The notes: generated by a model not told the origin, from the sequence alone. Positions 26,504 through 34,249 are shown, counted from the first letter of the stretch. The stretch is 38,786 nt of DNA from DATCDR01 sp036510575 (GCA_036510575.1 DATCDR010000098.1:1-38786), one strand, 5' to 3'. Translations and numbers: made by a program.

Positions 26504-26704
26504 GTTTCAACCAGTTGCGCCGTGTCAGACATGGCTAGATCACGTCATCGCGCCGCTGTTAAGTGACGCGCCTGGCACCTGAAGGCCGGGTGCGACGGTA
26601 CGGAGACTTGTCAGCGGGTCGTCGGGCCCGGCTTGTCGAATGCCTTGGCGATCCGGTCAGCGCCTCCCAATCCGAGCTGTACTCTCGGGCAAAAGGAGGT
26701 CATC

Positions 26705-27187
26705 ATGCCGAACATCACACCGTTCCTCTGGTTTGACAGCCAAGCCGAGGAGGCCGCCGAGTTCTACGTCTCGATCTTTCCGAACTCGAAGATCACCGAG
26801 GTCTCCCGGTACGGCGAAGCAGGTCCTGGACCGGTAGGCGCGGCGATGGTTGTGGCGTTTGAACTCGACGGCAGCCCATTTCTCGCGCTGAACGGCGGAC
26901 CCGATCACTTCCACTTCGACGAATCGATTTCTTTCTCGATCGACTGCGCCAGTCAAGTCGAGATCGATCACTACTGGCACTCGCTCTCAGAAGGCGGAGC
27001 TGAAATCGCTTGCGGCTGGCTCCACGATAAATACGGTCTCCGCTGGCAAGTGGTGCCGTCGGTTCTGCCGGACCTTCTCAGTGATCCAGATCCAGAACGC
27101 GCCAAGCGCGTGACTGAGGCGATGTTCACGATGAAAAAGCTCGATATCGCAGCATTGCTTGCGGCCGGGGACGACACCACAAACTAG
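26705..27187 (+). CDS. VOC-fold protein, PhnB-like
   Basis: A 160-residue protein of the vicinal-oxygen-chelate superfamily in its PhnB/3-demethylubiquinone-methyltransferase-like branch (PF06983 type). Visible marks are ITPFLWFDSQAEEAAEFYVS, IFPNSKITEVSRYGEAGPGP, then LNGGPDHFHFDESISF and the end KKLDIAALLAA. Members are metal-binding or degenerate dimers; despite the name no methyltransferase motif is present. The start ATG has AAAGGAGGT a few bases upstream, the strongest ribosome site in the window, so high expression is likely. The 201 bp before it hold no feature I can name. Confidence 0.9.
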   Translation: MPNITPFLWFDSQAEEAAEFYVSIFPNSKITEVSRYGEAGPGPVGAAMVVAFELDGSPFLALNGGPDHFHFDESISFSIDCASQVEIDHYWHSLSEGGAEIACGWLHDKYGLRWQVVPSVLPDLLSDPDPERAKRVTEAMFTMKKLDIAALLAAGDDTTN

Positions 27188-27240
27188 AGCTGCCGACGAT
27201 GATCGATTGGTCTCTCGCACACCATGACGGTTCTTTACCT

Positions 27241-27254
27241 GTTATACGTGTAAC
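27241..27254. promoter_or_regulatory. Near-palindromic 14-bp site, left copy
   Basis: GTTATACGTGTAAC is an imperfect palindrome around ACGT (two mismatched positions). Its inverted copy lies at 27441-27454, starting exactly 200 bp later. The site follows the VOC gene by 53 bp and lies 250 bp before the GNAT gene. It resembles TetR-type operators; no regulator gene is adjacent. Confidence 0.4.
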
Positions 27255-27440
27255 TCGGCAACGGACTGTGCACTCGGCCCGTGTGTCGAATGGGGTCAGC
27301 GTGTGAGACCTGCGCGTATCTCAAGACCGGGCCCGAGTTCGTGCCCGTCTCGTTGCGCCAACGCGACCATGCCCGAGAACAAGGTCAGTCCCCTTCGAGG
27401 AACTCGTCATCAGAGCCAAAGGAGAGACGACTTGACACGG

Positions 27441-27454
27441 ATTACACGTATAAC
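27441..27454. promoter_or_regulatory. Near-palindromic 14-bp site, right copy
   Basis: ATTACACGTATAAC is the reverse complement of the left site except for its first base. TTGACA lies just before it (27432-27437) and TATAAC is within it, but the two are only 11 bp apart, so they do not make a normal promoter. The site is 50 bp before the GNAT start. The 316 bp between the VOC and GNAT genes hold only these two sites. Confidence 0.4.
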
Positions 27455-27503
27455 ACCGGCTAGCGGCGCTTCGAAGGCTCCGACAACCGGCGAGACTTAT
27501 GAC

Positions 27504-28100
27504 ATGACTGAATCCAAGTCGATTCCAAGTCTCCACCGGGTCAGTGTCACTGGTCCAAGGGTTCATCTTCGTGAGGTCGGCGAGGGGGACTTCGACGCGG
27601 CCTGGGCATGGGCATCCCGGGAGGAGTTCTTCAGGTTCTTGCCTATCGAGCAGCCCGACCGTTCGGACGAGCGCATCTGGCTCGAGTCAGTCATCGCAGA
27701 AGCGCGAGAAGTGTCGAGGCGTCAGTACCAGCTCGGTATCGAGGCACTCAATAACGGCAGCCTCGTCGGGATGGTCCGGCTCGGAATCGACTCCGAAAGG
27801 GACCGGAGCGCGAATATCGGTTACGGCATCAATCCCGATTTCTGGGGCCTCGGCTATGCGACCGAGGCGGCGCGACTCATCGTCAGGTTCGGTTTCGAGA
27901 CGCTCGGCTTGCATCGCATCTGGGCGACGCATCATCCGGAGAATTTCGCCTCGCGTCGGGTGCTCGACAAGATTGGCTTTCAAGAAGAGGGACGCCGTCG
28001 CGACGACCGTTTCGTCGGAGGTGCCTGGTACGACTCTGTCGTGTGCTCGATTCTTGAGTCAGAGTGGTCGCCAAAAGAGACTGACCGCCGCGCCACCTAA
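27504..28100 (+). CDS. GNAT-family N-acetyltransferase, RimJ/RimL-like
   Basis: An acetyltransferase of 198 residues that would move an acetyl group from acetyl-CoA to an amine or protein N-terminus. The start GPRVHLREVGEGDFDAAW is typical of the RimJ/RimL branch. The acetyl-CoA loop is in INPDFWGLGYATEAARLI (residues 109-126), and NFASRRVLDKIGFQEEGRRR (residues 147-166) is the conserved helix and strand after it. The start ATG 27504 is chosen because family similarity begins just after; the frame is open back to 27303. There is no good ribosome site. It converges on the HAD-type gene. Confidence 0.88.
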   Translation: MTESKSIPSLHRVSVTGPRVHLREVGEGDFDAAWAWASREEFFRFLPIEQPDRSDERIWLESVIAEAREVSRRQYQLGIEALNNGSLVGMVRLGIDSERDRSANIGYGINPDFWGLGYATEAARLIVRFGFETLGLHRIWATHHPENFASRRVLDKIGFQEEGRRRDDRFVGGAWYDSVVCSILESEWSPKETDRRAT

Positions 28101-28151
28101 CCGGTTCAGCGTGACACCGTTTGGCGCTTATGGGAGAGCCCCCGTCGGGCG

Positions 28152-28837
28152 TCAGTCGAGAACACCCCAAAGGTCCGAGAGTAACGAGAGGTGCGAGTGA
28201 GCCATTGAGTTCCGGCAGAGGCAGAGCGGGTCGTAGTGGAGAGAGCGGATCCCTGCGGCCTCTGCTCCTCGAACGTCGAACCGTTCGGAGTCGCCGACGT
28301 AGACGCACTGATTCGGCTCGAGCCGGAGCGCGGCAAGGGCAGGGGTAAAGATCCTCGGGTCAGGTTTTGCGACGCCGACAAGCGCCGAGTCGATGATGCT
28401 GGCGACCGTCGGAGATGGGCCAACGCCGACCTGACACAGTCCTTGTCGACGGAGGCTCTCCTCCACCGTCCCGTCCGAATTGCTCACGATTGCGACCGGC
28501 GCGTCCTGGGAAGAGAGCTGGGCAAGCAGCTCGACACCGCCTGGAACCTGCTGAGACCCAGGTCGATCGCGGGCAGCTTCCACAGCTCGTCAAAGGCCCC
28601 GAGGCCAGCAGCGAGTTCATCCCCGGCGAAGCCAAGTGCGGAGAGGTAACCGATCTCATAAGGGCGATCGGACAGCGCCCTCGTCTCGTCGTCTACGTAA
28701 TGCACGGCTAGGTAGTGCGCGGCGCTCAGCAGAGCGTCGTCCAGCGCTAGACCAAAACCACGAAGTGCCTGACCGACAATGGCCTCGTCGGGTACGAGGA
28801 GGACGCCGCCGACATCGAGGATCACCGCAGTTCGCAT
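28152..28837 (-). pseudogene. HAD-superfamily hydrolase with one frameshift
   Basis: Two overlapping frames together make one HAD hydrolase of about 227 residues. The first frame (from ATG 28837) gives AVILDVGGVLLVPDEAI (motif I, with DxG in place of DxD) and the cap helices up to ELWKLPAIDLGLS. The second frame continues with VPGGVELLAQL, then IVSNSDGTVEE (motif II), VGVAKPDPRIF (motif III Lys) and VYVGDSERFDVRGAEAAGI (motif IV). The switch lies near 28545-28560 and one missing base would explain it. Motif I lacks the second Asp, so a phosphatase role is doubtful even if whole. GATACT lies 6 nt before the start. It could be a pseudogene or a sequence error. Confidence 0.85.
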
Positions 28838-28937
28838 GGAACGAGTATCTCAACTCATGACGTGCCTACGCAGGCGTCGACGCTGGCACTGTCACGTAAC
28901 ACCAGGACGCGGCTTGTTCGGAGGGAATACTTTGCAA

Positions 28938-29561
28938 ATGAGGTTTACGCTGCTGCACAGTCCGGTCGTCGGTCCCTCGACGTGGCGATGGGTGGCTGAA
29001 GCCCTGAGAAACGCCGGTCACGAGGTTATCGTTCCCGACCTTGTAGCGGCGGCGATCTCTGGCGATCCCCTGACGTTCGCCGGTGCTGCAATCGACGCGT
29101 GTGATGCCGACGATGTGGTGCTCGTCGGGCACAGTGGCGCTGGAGCGATCCTCCCTCTGGTCGCCCAGGGACTGACGCACGCTCCTCGACTCACGGTGTT
29201 CGTCGATGCCGGCCTCCCGCCCTGCGAGGGATCGCTCACGGCTGGTGGGGACTTCATAAGCAGGTTGCGTGAACTGGCGATCAATGGAGTGCTTCCGATG
29301 TGGTCTCAATGGTGGCGCGCGGGACTGCTTGAAACTCTCGTTCCCGATGTCGATCGCCGGGAAGCAATCGAACGTGAACTCCCCGAGATCCCCATCCGGT
29401 TTTATGAGACTTCGATCGACGTGCCGAAGGGCTGGTGTACGGCCCCCGGCGCCTACGTATTGTTGAGTGTCGGCTACCGCTCCGACGCGGATAGGGCGCT
29501 GGAGTTCGGATGGCCCGTCGTTGAGCGACCCGGGCGGCACCTCGACATCGCCAACAACTGA
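28938..29561 (+). pseudogene. Alpha/beta hydrolase interrupted by an in-frame TGA near its end
   Basis: An alpha/beta hydrolase of 207 residues up to the stop. It starts with the usual FTLLHSPVVGPSTWRWVAEAL, has the nucleophile elbow GHSGAG with Ser66, and keeps the likely catalytic His at GRHLD (residue 201). Just after that comes TGA (29559-29561), but the same frame goes on for 14 codons (DAIADLLVKLGRRP) to the next TGA at 29604-29606. Those codons match the last helix seen in this family, so the stop looks like a nonsense change. Loss of the last helix may or may not abolish activity, so the product could still work. The start is ATG 28938, with a GAGGGA 11 nt upstream. Confidence 0.75.
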
Positions 29562-29635
29562 GATGCGATCGCGGACCTTCTCGTCAAGCTCGGCCGCCGC
29601 CCCTGAACGCTGCCGGTTGGTGGCGCCAGTCGCGG

Positions 29636-30483
29636 TTAGTCGCCAGGCCGGTCTGGCCAGCAGATCGCGGCGACCACGCCGTAGTGGTCACTTGCCATGT
29701 GGCCGGTAAGCGAACGGTCGCAGACGACCCTCGCCGCGGTGACCTGGCCAGCTGGCACGACGTCCTCCCTTGCGCCAGAGCTCCATCCCACCGCGACCTT
29801 CGGCGTTCCAACAAAGACGTAGTCGCAGCGCGCGTCGAAGCAGTACGCCGGTGGTATGAGCGGATTCGCGTGGTCCCAGGTGATGCCTGGGCCGTTGCCT
29901 ATGACGCCCCACGCATCCTGGTAGAAGGTCGATCGGCCAGTAAGCGAGCACTCGCCCCGTAAGTAGGCGATCGCGAGCGATCGCGGGCCGGTGTTGAAAT
30001 CACCCGCGAGTACGGGTGGGAGCCTCGAGGTCGGGTCGCTCGTCTCGCGGATCACCTCGTCGATGCGCAATGCCTGGGCCTCACGCACCGCTGCGCCGTC
30101 CAAGGCCGAGGTGAGATGGACGCAGTACAGGTCGATTCCAGCGGTCCTCGCGTGTAGGAGGATCTTCGGCCAGACGTCGTCGCACTCGAGCAGGAACTGG
30201 TCCTGGTGCTCGATAGGCCAACGCGAAAGTATGGCGTGCCTGACGCTCGGCCTTCGTCGTCGTCAATGCCACCGAACGCGACGAACCACTCGCCTGGAAG
30301 CGTGGCAGCGAGCCAGCTCGCGACGTTGCCGCTATCTTCTTCTCGGCACTCTTGCAAGAAGATGGCGTCTGGCCTTTCGGCAGTGACCCATGCGGCGATC
30401 TCGTTCCACCGGTGCTTCGTCGGCGGTTTGAACAGCGTGTTCAGCGTGAAGACGCGAAGCACCGGAATGCCCGACAAATCCAC
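29636..30483 (-). pseudogene. Endonuclease/exonuclease/phosphatase-family protein with a single-base frameshift
   Basis: Two frames make one protein of about 282 residues of the EEP fold (metal-dependent nucleases and phosphatases). The first frame gives VFTLNTLFKPPTKHRWNEIA and IFLQECR (metal Glu). The second frame gives CVHLTSALDG, AGDFNTGPRS (Asp-x-Asn), ARCDYVFVG and ASDHYGVVA (Asp-His), so all metal and catalytic motifs are present. Adding one base near 30235 restores the family segment GTAILSRWPIEH, so a single deletion explains the break. TAGGCT precedes the GTG start by 6 nt. Substrate is not clear: phosphoesters of DNA, lipid or sugar are all known for the fold. Confidence 0.88.
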
Positions 30484-30489
30484 CTCGAC

Positions 30490-30495
30490 AGCCTA
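30490..30495 (-). promoter_or_regulatory. -10 box for a leaderless transcript
   Basis: On the minus strand TAGGCT lies exactly 6 nt before the GTG start (30483) of the EEP-family gene. No Shine-Dalgarno sequence is present. The arrangement copies that of the luciferase-like gene at 20809. Confidence 0.5.
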
Positions 30496-30655
30496 ATGGG
30501 GAGCGGACGAGCGAGGTCGGGTGACACAACACCGGGACTGCGACTCGATCCCCGACAGGCACATCAGGGAACGAGCCCGTTGGCCGCTACCCGAACATAG
30601 GCTCAGATCGCGCTCGTTTCCTATGACCCTGCGGCGATGCTCGAGAGCGAGGACA

Positions 30656-31465
30656 ATGGACATCACCGACGCAGTCGCCTCAGTGTTGCGCGAGGTGAGC
30701 CTTGAGGTCGTCGAGCCTCGGTTCGCGTCGACCGACGGTGATTCCTGGGCGAAGTCGCCGGGAGAGATCGTGACCGAGGCGGATCTGCTGGCGGAAAAGG
30801 CGATCGCGATTCGCTTGAACGCGCTCCTTCCCGGGGTCCCAGTCATTGGGGAGGAATCTGTCGATCTCGACCCGCATTTGCTGAGCGCGCTCGGGGCACC
30901 AAGGTCCTGGCTCGTAGACCCGATCGACGGCACCGCAAACTTTGCGGCTCGCTCGTCCAATTGGGCGATGATGATCTCACTACAAGAGGCCGGTGTGACG
31001 GTGCTGTCGTGGATCTGGCAACCAATGACACCCGCGATGTACGTCGCCGAGTTGGGATCCGGCGTGACTCGCAACGAGCGGCCGCTGAGACTGAGTGATC
31101 GTCCTGACGCGCCGTTACGTGGAGCGGTATACCTGCGTTTTCTCGACGATGTGGCGCGATCCGCCGTCAACGAACGCGCGCATGCGCTCGACTGTGAGGT
31201 TCTACGGGGCCACGGATCGGCAGGGGTCGAGTACCCGTTGGTCGCAACCGGAGGGCAGGACTTCGTTGTGGTGTGGCGCACCCTTCCCTGGGATCACGCT
31301 CCTGGCAGCCTCGTCGTGAGCGAGGCCGGCGGCAAGGTCGCGAGGCCGGATGGGAGACCCTACGTTCTCGACGACGGTCGATTCGGCTTGGTCGCCGCTG
31401 TCGACGAATCGACGTGGTCTGCCGCGGCATCTCTACTTGGTCCGCAATCGCTAGGAGCTCCCTGA
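30656..31465 (+). CDS. Inositol monophosphatase family protein
   Basis: A magnesium-dependent phosphatase of the inositol monophosphatase family, 269 residues. Metal site motifs are GEES (Glu66, Glu67), DPIDGT (from Asp88) and WDHAPG (Asp213). The sequence differs from housekeeping SuhB in details around GEES and has a C-terminal Ala-rich helix. In Actinobacteria such enzymes cleave inositol phosphate, histidinol phosphate or fructose bisphosphate, and the sequence does not decide between them. ATG 30656 is chosen; ATG 30623 is also in frame. TAGGCT at 30598-30603 may be the -10 box, giving a leader of about 45 nt. It is divergent from the EEP-family gene. Confidence 0.9.
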   Translation: MDITDAVASVLREVSLEVVEPRFASTDGDSWAKSPGEIVTEADLLAEKAIAIRLNALLPGVPVIGEESVDLDPHLLSALGAPRSWLVDPIDGTANFAARSSNWAMMISLQEAGVTVLSWIWQPMTPAMYVAELGSGVTRNERPLRLSDRPDAPLRGAVYLRFLDDVARSAVNERAHALDCEVLRGHGSAGVEYPLVATGGQDFVVVWRTLPWDHAPGSLVVSEAGGKVARPDGRPYVLDDGRFGLVAAVDESTWSAAASLLGPQSLGAP

Positions 31466-31576
31466 AGTGGATCCGCCGAGATAAGAGCCTCCGAGAATCG
31501 TCCCAGAACCGGGTAGTGGCGGCCTCACCAGGAGTCGTTAGAACCTGTCAACACCCTGCGACGAGCCGCAGGACCC

Positions 31577-31969
31577 CTACGCCGGCAACGATTGCAGCAT
31601 CGCAATGAGCTCGTCGCGCCGATACCCGTTTCTCCGACCAAGCTCTACGAGCTCTTTCATCTTCGCGATCATCATTCCTTGCTCCGGTGTCCCCGACACG
31701 GTGATGGCGCGCCCTCGCCCTACCTCCAAGAGACCCTCGTCGCGAAGTAGCCGAAGGGCCCGAAGCACCGTGTTGGTATTGACGCCGAGTACCGCGGCGA
31801 GGTCCTTCGCTTGTGGAATCCGTTCACCTGGTTTCGCTTCTCCATCCGCAAGCGCGCGTCGTAGCTCTGCGGCAACTTGTTCGTGAAGATACGTCGGGTC
31901 GGCCCGATCCACCGCCGCGATCTCGAACACGGCTGGATCGCTATCCGGTTTTCTTTTGACAGAACTCAT
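31577..31969 (-). CDS. GntR-family regulator, short YtrA-like
   Basis: A DNA-binding regulator of 130 residues. The winged helix-turn-helix spans about residues 25-92 (YLHEQVAAELRRAL, then IPQAKDLAAVLGVNTNTVLRAL, then EGLLEVGRGRAITV). The C-terminal part is a short helical tail of about 35 residues (MKELVELGRRNGYRRDELIAML) with no ligand domain, as in the YtrA subfamily, which controls ABC transporters or membrane stress genes and usually its own gene. The ATG 31969 start is used because TATCAT lies 7 nt upstream; an upstream in-frame ATG at 31999 would overlap the divergent gene. Its nearest neighbour is divergent: the membrane-anchored protein at 31993. Confidence 0.88.
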   Translation of the reverse strand: MSSVKRKPDSDPAVFEIAAVDRADPTYLHEQVAAELRRALADGEAKPGERIPQAKDLAAVLGVNTNTVLRALRLLRDEGLLEVGRGRAITVSGTPEQGMMIAKMKELVELGRRNGYRRDELIAMLQSLPA

Positions 31970-31995
31970 AACAACAATGATAGTAGCGTTATATG
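31967..31995. promoter_or_regulatory. Divergent start-codon overlap with spaced inverted repeat (possible GntR operator)
   Basis: Only 23 bp separate the two divergent start codons. Within this gap ATAAC (31968-31972) and GTTAT (31988-31992) form an inverted repeat with a 15-bp spacer. A minus-strand TATCAT lies 7 nt before the regulator start. The promoters must overlap each other or the coding sequences. The arrangement suits autoregulation by the GntR protein, whose subfamily binds spaced inverted repeats. Confidence 0.5.
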
Positions 31996-33075
31996 GCAAT
32001 CACTCACGAATCCAGAACTTCGGAGACCACGCCAAAATCAACTTCGGAGACCACGCCAAAATCCAAATCGGCGGACGAGCTATCTCCCGCGGAGAGCCAG
32101 GACCTGCAGGCGCTGTTTAAGGAGGCCAGGCGCCGAGAAACGAGAAGGCGTCTTGGCATCGGGACGCTTGTCACGCTCGTAATAGGAGCTGCAGTCGTCG
32201 TCGCTCTCAGCGCCGGTCACACCGACCATCGTCCACAAAGGATCACGACGTCAACGTCGTCATCAGCAGTGCCCGACCCCGCGACGGAGATCTCCTCAGT
32301 GACCGTCACCGTCACGCGAAACACGATCACCTCGCGGGACACGGTCGCAGACGGCGACGGACAGATTGTGACGACGACACTCGGCGACCGACCACTGCAG
32401 ATGAACGTCGCTCGGTTTAACTTCGGCGACTCATTGCCACGATCTAATACCGAGGCGGCATATCTGAAAGGTCTTGCCGCGGCCGAAACCAGCTCGGAGG
32501 TGGTCACGGTCGGCAAGGTCACCACCGAGTACCAGCCACTAGGCGGCCCGTTCGTCACAGTGTGCACGCCTGTTTGCACTCGAACCACCCGCGGTTGGGT
32601 CGCGTATCCCATTTCTGCTACGAAGTTGCCGCCTACCGCCAGGTACTCACCGTCGCTTGTTCTCGTCGGACTGATGTCCATCGAAGCTCGCCCACTTGCA
32701 AGGATCGGGACCGCGGTGGTGACAGGTGTTCGCACTACGGAATACCGGGAGTTGGTAGATGCTGCGAAGTGGTCCGGGGCGACCGCTCTGAAGCTGTCAG
32801 CGATTTTTTACCCGCGGACTCCGCCGGCGACGAAAGAGATCGACCTCTGGCTCGATAGCCAGGGCCGACTTCGCCAGGTCCAGGTTTCCTCGCACGGACT
32901 CGAGGGGCCTGCCGGCGACGTCACGATTCCCACGTTGAACGTCAGCACCTGGACGTTCTCGAATTTCAATCGCACCCCACGCGTTACGCCACCTCGCCGC
33001 AATGACACTCTGTTCGAGACAAGGCCGCCCGAGAGCACCTGCAGCGGACCCAGCGCGTTGTCGTGTCCCGTATAG
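31993..33075 (+). CDS. Membrane-anchored extracytoplasmic protein, function unknown
   Basis: A protein of 360 residues. The cytoplasmic N-terminus has two copies of an 8-residue TSETTPKS unit (9-24) and an acidic helix; a membrane helix follows at about 54-73 (LGIGTLVTLVIGAAVVVALSAG). The rest is outside and Thr/Val-rich at first (VTVTVTRNTITSRDTV). The C-terminal domain has the pattern TTEYRELVD and IDLWLDSQGRLRQVQV, which resembles LppX/LolA-type lipoproteins. Two Cys pairs are present (VCTPVC and CSGPSALSC). It faces the GntR gene and is probably its target, as YtrA-type regulators often sit beside the membrane genes they control. I do not assign a function. Confidence 0.78.
   Translation: MAITHESRTSETTPKSTSETTPKSKSADELSPAESQDLQALFKEARRRETRRRLGIGTLVTLVIGAAVVVALSAGHTDHRPQRITTSTSSSAVPDPATEISSVTVTVTRNTITSRDTVADGDGQIVTTTLGDRPLQMNVARFNFGDSLPRSNTEAAYLKGLAAAETSSEVVTVGKVTTEYQPLGGPFVTVCTPVCTRTTRGWVAYPISATKLPPTARYSPSLVLVGLMSIEARPLARIGTAVVTGVRTTEYRELVDAAKWSGATALKLSAIFYPRTPPATKEIDLWLDSQGRLRQVQVSSHGLEGPAGDVTIPTLNVSTWTFSNFNRTPRVTPPRRNDTLFETRPPESTCSGPSALSCPV
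32017..32064 (+). repeat. 24-bp tandem duplication inside a coding region
   Basis: Positions 32017-32040 and 32041-32064 are identical except for the last base. The unit encodes TSETTPKS twice near the N-terminus of the membrane-anchored protein. The frame is kept, so it looks like an in-frame slippage or duplication and could vary in copy number between strains. Confidence 0.9.
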
Positions 33076-33212
33076 CTGCGGCACCCAAGCCGAACTCGGG
33101 CACTCGAGGGTCGTCGTAGCGCCCCTGATCACCGGCTGCGGGGAGGCGCATCGCACCCAAGTACGCCGCGCCGCCTACGGCGACAATCGCGCTACCGAGG
33201 CGATAATGCAGC

Positions 33213-34031
33213 ATGGGACGTAGTGGCGCGAAGGCGAAGAAGCGGATTGTGTCTGCTCTCGCGGTTGTCGCCGCTCTCCTCGTAGCGCCACCCGCATACG
33301 CGGCTAACGCAACTCCTGCGAGCGTCATCCGATTTACGGGTGGAGATCACGGTGCGGTCCCGGTGTCAGGGGTTCCGGCAGCAGCCCGCGCCATCACCGC
33401 CCTTCGCTCGCTTTTTTGGACGTCACTCCCAGCAATGGCAGTCGAGCTTTCCGGCGTAACGATTACCAACATCGGCTCGACGTCGTGCGCGCTGCCCGCA
33501 GAAGTGAGCTCGGCGATCATCGAAAACGGGAGCGTCACGGCGGTCCGGTCTCCTTATTTTTCGGTTTCCGCTGACCTCGGTTCAGCGAACGAGTGGCCCT
33601 CGTTACTCGCACCGGCACAAGAGTTCGTTCGCGCACAGGTGCCGATCACACATGGGCGATATCTGATCGCGGTGGGGCTACCCGAGTCGCTCGAGTTCAC
33701 ACAGCTCGAACTCCATCCTGGCGGGAAAGCTGTACTTGTCATCGACACCGATGCCGAGCCCGACGCCGCGAACCGTCCCGTCCACTGCATCGATCCGCCG
33801 GGGAATGGTGGGATCCGCTTCGGCCTCGGTCGAGAGACACTCGTCGTGCCGGTGCCAAGGATGCCTGCGCCGGCTGGAGGGTCTTGGAACCCTTCCGGTT
33901 CGGCGTTCTATGAGTGCACCTCGGGGATCATCTCGCCATTCATCACGTGGACTCAAGCGACAGAACTCGTCGGCCCAGGCGGTACCGGCCTCGTAAGCCG
34001 TGACAGCCCGATCTGGGATCGAGCGCCGTAG
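33213..34031 (+). CDS. Secreted protein, DUF4232-like look, function unknown
   Basis: A protein of 272 residues with a clear signal peptide: basic GRSGAKAKKR, hydrophobic IVSALAVVAALLVAP and cleavage after PAYA, around residue 30. The mature part is beta-rich. A segment VTITNIGSTSCALPAEVSSA resembles the DUF4232-type domains of actinobacterial exported proteins, but the rest does not give a firm match. Three cysteines (SCAL, HCIDP, YECTS) remain in the mature part. The start ATG has no Shine-Dalgarno sequence, but GATAAT lies 5 nt upstream and may serve a leaderless transcript. Confidence 0.75.
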   Translation: MGRSGAKAKKRIVSALAVVAALLVAPPAYAANATPASVIRFTGGDHGAVPVSGVPAAARAITALRSLFWTSLPAMAVELSGVTITNIGSTSCALPAEVSSAIIENGSVTAVRSPYFSVSADLGSANEWPSLLAPAQEFVRAQVPITHGRYLIAVGLPESLEFTQLELHPGGKAVLVIDTDAEPDAANRPVHCIDPPGNGGIRFGLGRETLVVPVPRMPAPAGGSWNPSGSAFYECTSGIISPFITWTQATELVGPGGTGLVSRDSPIWDRAP

Positions 34032-34041
34032 CGCAGGACGG

Positions 34042-34094
34042 CATCGGCCGATGTGGGCGACCGAACAAATGCCCCCACGCGGGGATGGTCGCCC
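34042..34094. other. Structured intergenic element: palindrome plus two-step hairpin
   Basis: CATCGGCCGATG (34042-34053) is a perfect 12-bp palindrome. Right after it GGGCGACC (34055-34062) and GGTCGCCC (34087-34094) form an 8-bp stem that encloses a second stem of CCCC (34072-34075) and GGGG (34081-34084). No T-run follows, so it is not a standard terminator. It could fold as RNA or as a DNA cruciform. The region 34032-34249 has no convincing gene; weak reading frames on both strands overlap it. Confidence 0.45.
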
Positions 34095-34249
34095 CTACCA
34101 CCGGTTCGAGGCACTATTCGGCGCATCCAGGGGGCACGGCCCGAGCACGAGACTGCTTGTCCGCATGCCTCGTCGCGCCTCGGGCGAGTTGAGGTGAGGA
34201 TTTTGGGGTAAAGCTAAGGCAGGATCCACGATTACTGAGCCAGGGGACT

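Noticed and set aside
27432..27454. TTGACA and TATAAC as a promoter
   Set aside because: They are only 11 bp apart, too close for a normal sigma-70 promoter.
17714..29561. TGA recoding, because two coding-like frames continue past a TGA
   Set aside because: Many intact genes here end in TGA, and both cases are next to other damage, so nonsense change is simpler.
24340..31500. A mobile element behind the damaged genes
   Set aside because: No transposase, integrase, terminal repeats or target duplications were seen.
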